This document shows positions 15,044 to 16,025 of a stretch of DNA of 16,025 nucleotides, piece after piece. The notes under the pieces are model-generated. The model had not been told where the DNA came from. It searched no databases and saw only the letters and a program-made list of their open reading frames with translations. The translations under genes and the position numbers were made by a program. This DNA comes from an uncultured Variovorax sp. (GTDB lineage: Bacteria; Pseudomonadota; Gammaproteobacteria; Burkholderiales; Burkholderiaceae): assembly GCA_946478645.1 (NCBI GenBank), contig CAMLCW010000076.1, positions 1 through 16,025 on the forward strand. Direction: 5' to 3'. Positions within the stretch are counted from its first letter, which is position 1; every line of letters begins with the position of its first letter.

Positions 15044-16025
15044 TCAAGCCGCGAGCGTCTTCGACAGCGCGCGCAGCTTCGGAAAGGTTTCCCCGAAATC
15101 CGAGTCTCGGCGAGACCCTTTCAACAGCACGGTGTCGCCGTCTCGCAGTTCTCGCCGAAGGTATCGCGCCAGCTCGTCAGCGGACGTGAAGTGGGGTCCG
15201 AGGAGGGTGGACGGCACCACTGCGCGCAGGAATTGCATCTCCTCGCCATGCGTGAGTACCAGCTCTGCGCCGGACTGCAGGAGCGGTTCGGCAAGGCTCT
15301 CGTGCAGGGGCTTGGCCATCTCGCCAAGGTGAACGATGCGCCCGAGTACGGCCACCTTGCGTCCGTTGCGCTTGCGGCGATCGAGCGCCAGTACCGCAAG
15401 TGCATTGCGCATCGATTCGACTTCCGCATTCCAGCTGTCATCCAACACTTCCGTGCGCACACCGTCCCACTGGAGTGTGTGCCACTGCAGGCGGCCCTCT
15501 TCCGGTTCAAACCCTGCGATGCGTGCCATTCCCGATTCAACATCGCAGCCCATTGCATAGAGAACCGCCGCCACCGACATGGCGTTGTTCACCATGCCTT
15601 CGCCGGGAAGTGGGACATAGAAGCCGCAACTTTGTTCGGGCGTCTCCACCTCGATCCACGAGCCATAGGCATTGCCACGCGAACTCCGCAGACGGATCTC
15701 TGCTTTTTCGCTCCGGCCAAAGACAATGCAGCGCTTCGCATGTTGGCGCGCCTTCTCCAGGACCTGCTCGAAATGCGGCAGATGTTCTCCGACGATCGCG
15801 GTGGCCTGGCCGCTGAGTCCGACGAACACACGCGATTTCCAGCGCACGACGTCTTGGATCGACTTGACCATGGAGTTGGTCTGCGAGAACCCGATCGCTG
15901 TGACCAGCGCAATCGTCGGCCGCAAGAGCTGCGTGATGGGACCGCGCTTCATCCACAACGCACTTTGCGCGACTTCGACGAGGGCGGCCTGATGCTCCGC
16001 CGACAAGCTCGCCAGTGTGGAAGGC
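15044..16025 (-). CDS. MurF-like Mur ligase family protein, 5' end beyond the window
   Basis: About 326 codons are visible. The frame runs open through the window edge, so the N-terminal part with the ATP-binding P-loop is not seen. Numbering from the TTG at 16006, the visible part matches the MurF central and C-terminal domains: RGPITQLLRPTIALVTAIG (21-39), PGEGMVNNAMSVAAV (134-148), DDSWNAEVESMRNAL (189-203), VAVLGRIVHLGEM (218-230) and GDTVLLKGSRRDSDFGE (290-306). MurF joins D-Ala-D-Ala to the peptidoglycan precursor by an ATP-dependent amide bond. This copy differs from housekeeping MurF: it reads GRIVHLGEM where MurF usually has GDMLELGE, and it is followed by a secreted hydrolase rather than mraY or murD. 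It may therefore be a specialised amino-acid ligase. Identity as a Mur ligase is firm; the substrate is open. Confidence 0.8.
   Translation of the reverse strand, partial: PSTLASLSAEHQAALVEVAQSALWMKRGPITQLLRPTIALVTAIGFSQTNSMVKSIQDVVRWKSRVFVGLSGQATAIVGEHLPHFEQVLEKARQHAKRCIVFGRSEKAEIRLRSSRGNAYGSWIEVETPEQSCGFYVPLPGEGMVNNAMSVAAVLYAMGCDVESGMARIAGFEPEEGRLQWHTLQWDGVRTEVLDDSWNAEVESMRNALAVLALDRRKRNGRKVAVLGRIVHLGEMAKPLHESLAEPLLQSGAELVLTHGEEMQFLRAVVPSTLLGPHFTSADELARYLRRELRDGDTVLLKGSRRDSDFGETFPKLRALSKTLAA

Noticed and set aside
16004..16006. TTG at 16006 as the start of the MurF-like gene
   Set aside because: The frame stays open to the window edge, and the MurF P-loop domain must lie further upstream, so this codon is internal.
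1..16025. tRNA, rRNA, CRISPR array, integrase or complete insertion sequence
   Set aside because: I read both strands for these and saw no clover-leaf pattern, regular spacer-repeat array or transposase/integrase coding region.

Overview
The window looks like a piece of chromosome from a high-GC betaproteobacterium, most likely Comamonadaceae and close to Variovorax. This rests on the GC-rich codon use, the cphA'/cphA gene pair, and the gene families present. It is a judgement from reading the sequence, not a database match.

Region 1 (1-7825) is a cyanophycin locus built as two divergent units. Leftward runs an ABC exporter with an N-terminal PH-like domain, translationally coupled (ATGA overlap) to a DUF1854 protein. 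A perfect hairpin follows the last stop. Rightward run two cyanophycin synthetase homologues, cphA' and cphA. The two synthetases have complementary lesions. CphA' keeps a HxxEH metal-type motif in its N domain, but its Mur-ligase P-loop is destroyed and it lacks the C-terminal lobe. CphA has an intact ATP-grasp domain and an intact Mur-ligase domain, but the HxxEH motif has become HVLEN. This suggests the two subunits share the work. No cyanophycinase or isoaspartyl dipeptidase gene is in the window.

Region 2 (7826-9377) holds a tandem pair of small exported proteins with a duplicated Cys-x(9/10)-Cys unit. It also holds an 84-residue protein of unknown function behind a near-consensus Pho box.

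Region 3 (9387-12647) is ordinary accessory metabolism: a LysR regulator divergent from an NmrA-like NAD(P)-binding protein, a DUF2798 membrane protein overlapping the latter by ATGA, and an aldose 1-epimerase (galM) on the opposite strand.

Region 4 (about 12620-16025) differs in composition and is probably acquired DNA. It is AT-richer at 12650-14100 and intermediate beyond. All its genes point leftward: a MurF-like ligase cut by the window edge, an exported alpha/beta hydrolase 18 bases behind it, about 430 bases of non-coding DNA with inverted repeats, and a secreted HExxH metalloprotease. Its left edge falls inside the 5' end of galM, where an imperfect palindrome encodes the enzyme's first residues.
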